A DNA stretch of 64,000 nucleotides, from contig NZ_JACIFP010000001.1 in the NCBI RefSeq assembly GCF_014197435.1, forward strand, positions 3,844,001 to 3,908,000. Direction: 5' to 3'. Positions 63,656 through 64,000 of this stretch are shown in pieces. Each line of letters begins with the position of its first letter. Position 1 is the first letter of the stretch. This stretch comes from Gordonia humi. Lineage in GTDB: Bacteria; Actinomycetota; Actinomycetes; Mycobacteriales; Mycobacteriaceae. A model generated the notes under the pieces. It was not told the DNA's origin and did no database searches. It worked only from the letters and a program-made list of their open reading frames with translations. A program made the position numbers and the translations under genes.

Positions 63656-63806
63656 GCCAGCAGGTCTTCGGACTCGAGGTCTGCCGCTGTCGGACGTCTT
63701 CCCAGGCCGTTACCCAGTGACATGTGTCCGACGCGTCGCTCTCACCGCTGCGCGTCAGTCCCGGACTCGCACCGGGTTCCCTGCCCGACTCGTCGGGCAC
63801 GCTGGC
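63656..63806 (-). promoter_or_regulatory. Cobalamin riboswitch
   Basis: On the minus strand the class I/II core is clear. GGGAACCCGGTGCGAGTCCG and GGACTGACGCGCAGCGGTGA are the conserved B12-box-region elements, and GAGTCCGAAGACCTGC is the 3' part of the box. GCCAGC (63801-63806) and GCTGGC (63656-63661) pair as P1. It lies 73 bases before the binding-lipoprotein gene. When adenosyl- or hydroxocobalamin binds, the operon should be turned off. Confidence 0.93.
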
Positions 63807-63836
63807 GAGGCAATCGTAACTTTTCGCCGTGAGACG

Positions 63837-63876
63837 ACTGTGCCCGGGACCACCCGACGGTGGTCCCGGGCACAGT
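63837..63876 (-). terminator. Terminator of the right-edge gene
   Basis: An 18-bp perfect stem, arm CTGTGCCCGGGACCACC plus an A-T pair, with a CGAC loop. It lies ten bases after the stop of the edge gene on the minus strand and shields the riboswitch operon from read-through. Confidence 0.85.
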
Positions 63877-63885
63877 GGAGGTCGG

Positions 63886-64000
63886 CTACTTCGCCGTCGC
63901 GATGCCCAGCGACGGGAAGAAGAAGCACGTGGCATCGCCCTTCTTCACCGTTCCGTAGATGGCGGAGAGGACCGTGCCGGAGCCGGTGTCGACCAGGCCT
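63886..64000 (-). CDS. Partial gene, C-terminal 37 residues only
   Basis: The minus-strand frame ends GLVDTGSGTVLSAIYGTVKK, then GDATCFFFPSLGIATAK and TAG at 63886-63888. The rest lies outside the window. The Gly/Ser/Thr-rich tail with a Cys and an aromatic patch would suit a secreted or surface protein, but no family can be named. Confidence 0.6.
   Translation of the reverse strand, partial: GLVDTGSGTVLSAIYGTVKKGDATCFFFPSLGIATAK

Overview
The window is GC-rich chromosomal DNA from an actinomycete of the order Mycobacteriales. Gordonia or a close relative is my best guess, as an inference from gene content. The evidence is mycobacterial-type DnaG and dGTPase, a FadD36-like ligase, an F420-type PPOX protein, an IdeR/DtxR-like iron box, many GTG starts, and repeated TANNNT -10 boxes placed 5-8 bases before a start codon (leaderless transcripts). 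No insertion sequence, prophage or CRISPR array was seen. The window is a mosaic of core genes and small accessory cassettes. It is cut at both ends inside genes.

Layout. 0-4 kb: acyl-CoA ligase (cut by the edge) and enoyl-CoA hydratase, divergent from a double-headed TetR regulator, then a membrane-anchored Mce-associated-like protein. 4-7.5 kb: tRNA-Asn with terminator, and an AraC regulator divergent from a cupin dioxygenase plus acyl-CoA ligase. 7.6-10.1 kb: Ltp-type lipoprotein, a short leader ORF before a FusB-like EF-G-binding protein, and DUF302 plus CsoR/CstR-family regulator behind a CsoR-like palindrome. 10.1-13.7 kb: flavoprotein monooxygenase divergent from a TetR/DHA2 efflux operon with clustered palindromes. 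13.7-17.9 kb: FtsX/LolD-type exporter, NarL-type two-component pair, and tRNA-Met abutting the kinase gene. 17.9-22.6 kb: OPT transporter, dnaG, DUF4262 protein. 22.5-28 kb: siderophore uptake operon under an iron box (lipoprotein, SIP-methyltransferase fusion, two permeases, no ATPase) with a divergent AraC regulator. 28-35.5 kb: unknown 1012-residue protein, epoxide-hydrolase-like enzyme, small Cys-rich protein, FAD-linked oxidase, secreted trypsin-like protease, a frameshifted remnant and a VOC protein.

35.5-41 kb holds the most interesting locus: jetA-jetB-jetC, three translationally coupled genes of a type I Wadjet/Mks-type SMC system. The nuclease/toprim subunit gene jetD is absent. A 45-base near-perfect inverted repeat sits immediately after jetC. 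Downstream lie a PPOX protein, an ADP-ribosylglycohydrolase, a NYN-domain protein, a repeat-containing Lys/Ala/Pro-rich protein, an MFS transporter, a DUF4203 membrane protein and a SWIM-SNF2 ATPase, so 35-50 kb has a partly defence- or nucleic-acid-related flavour.

50.5-57.6 kb: pyruvate:quinone oxidoreductase, FadD36-like ligase, dgt, a cold-shock-domain protein with an RGD-rich tail, and a DrrAB-like exporter. 57.6-60.7 kb: a 1042-residue BTAD/NB-ARC-type regulator. 60.7-63.8 kb: ABC importer (ATPase, permease, lipoprotein) preceded by a clear cobalamin riboswitch, so it is probably a vitamin B12 uptake operon. The right edge cuts a gene whose last 37 residues are visible.
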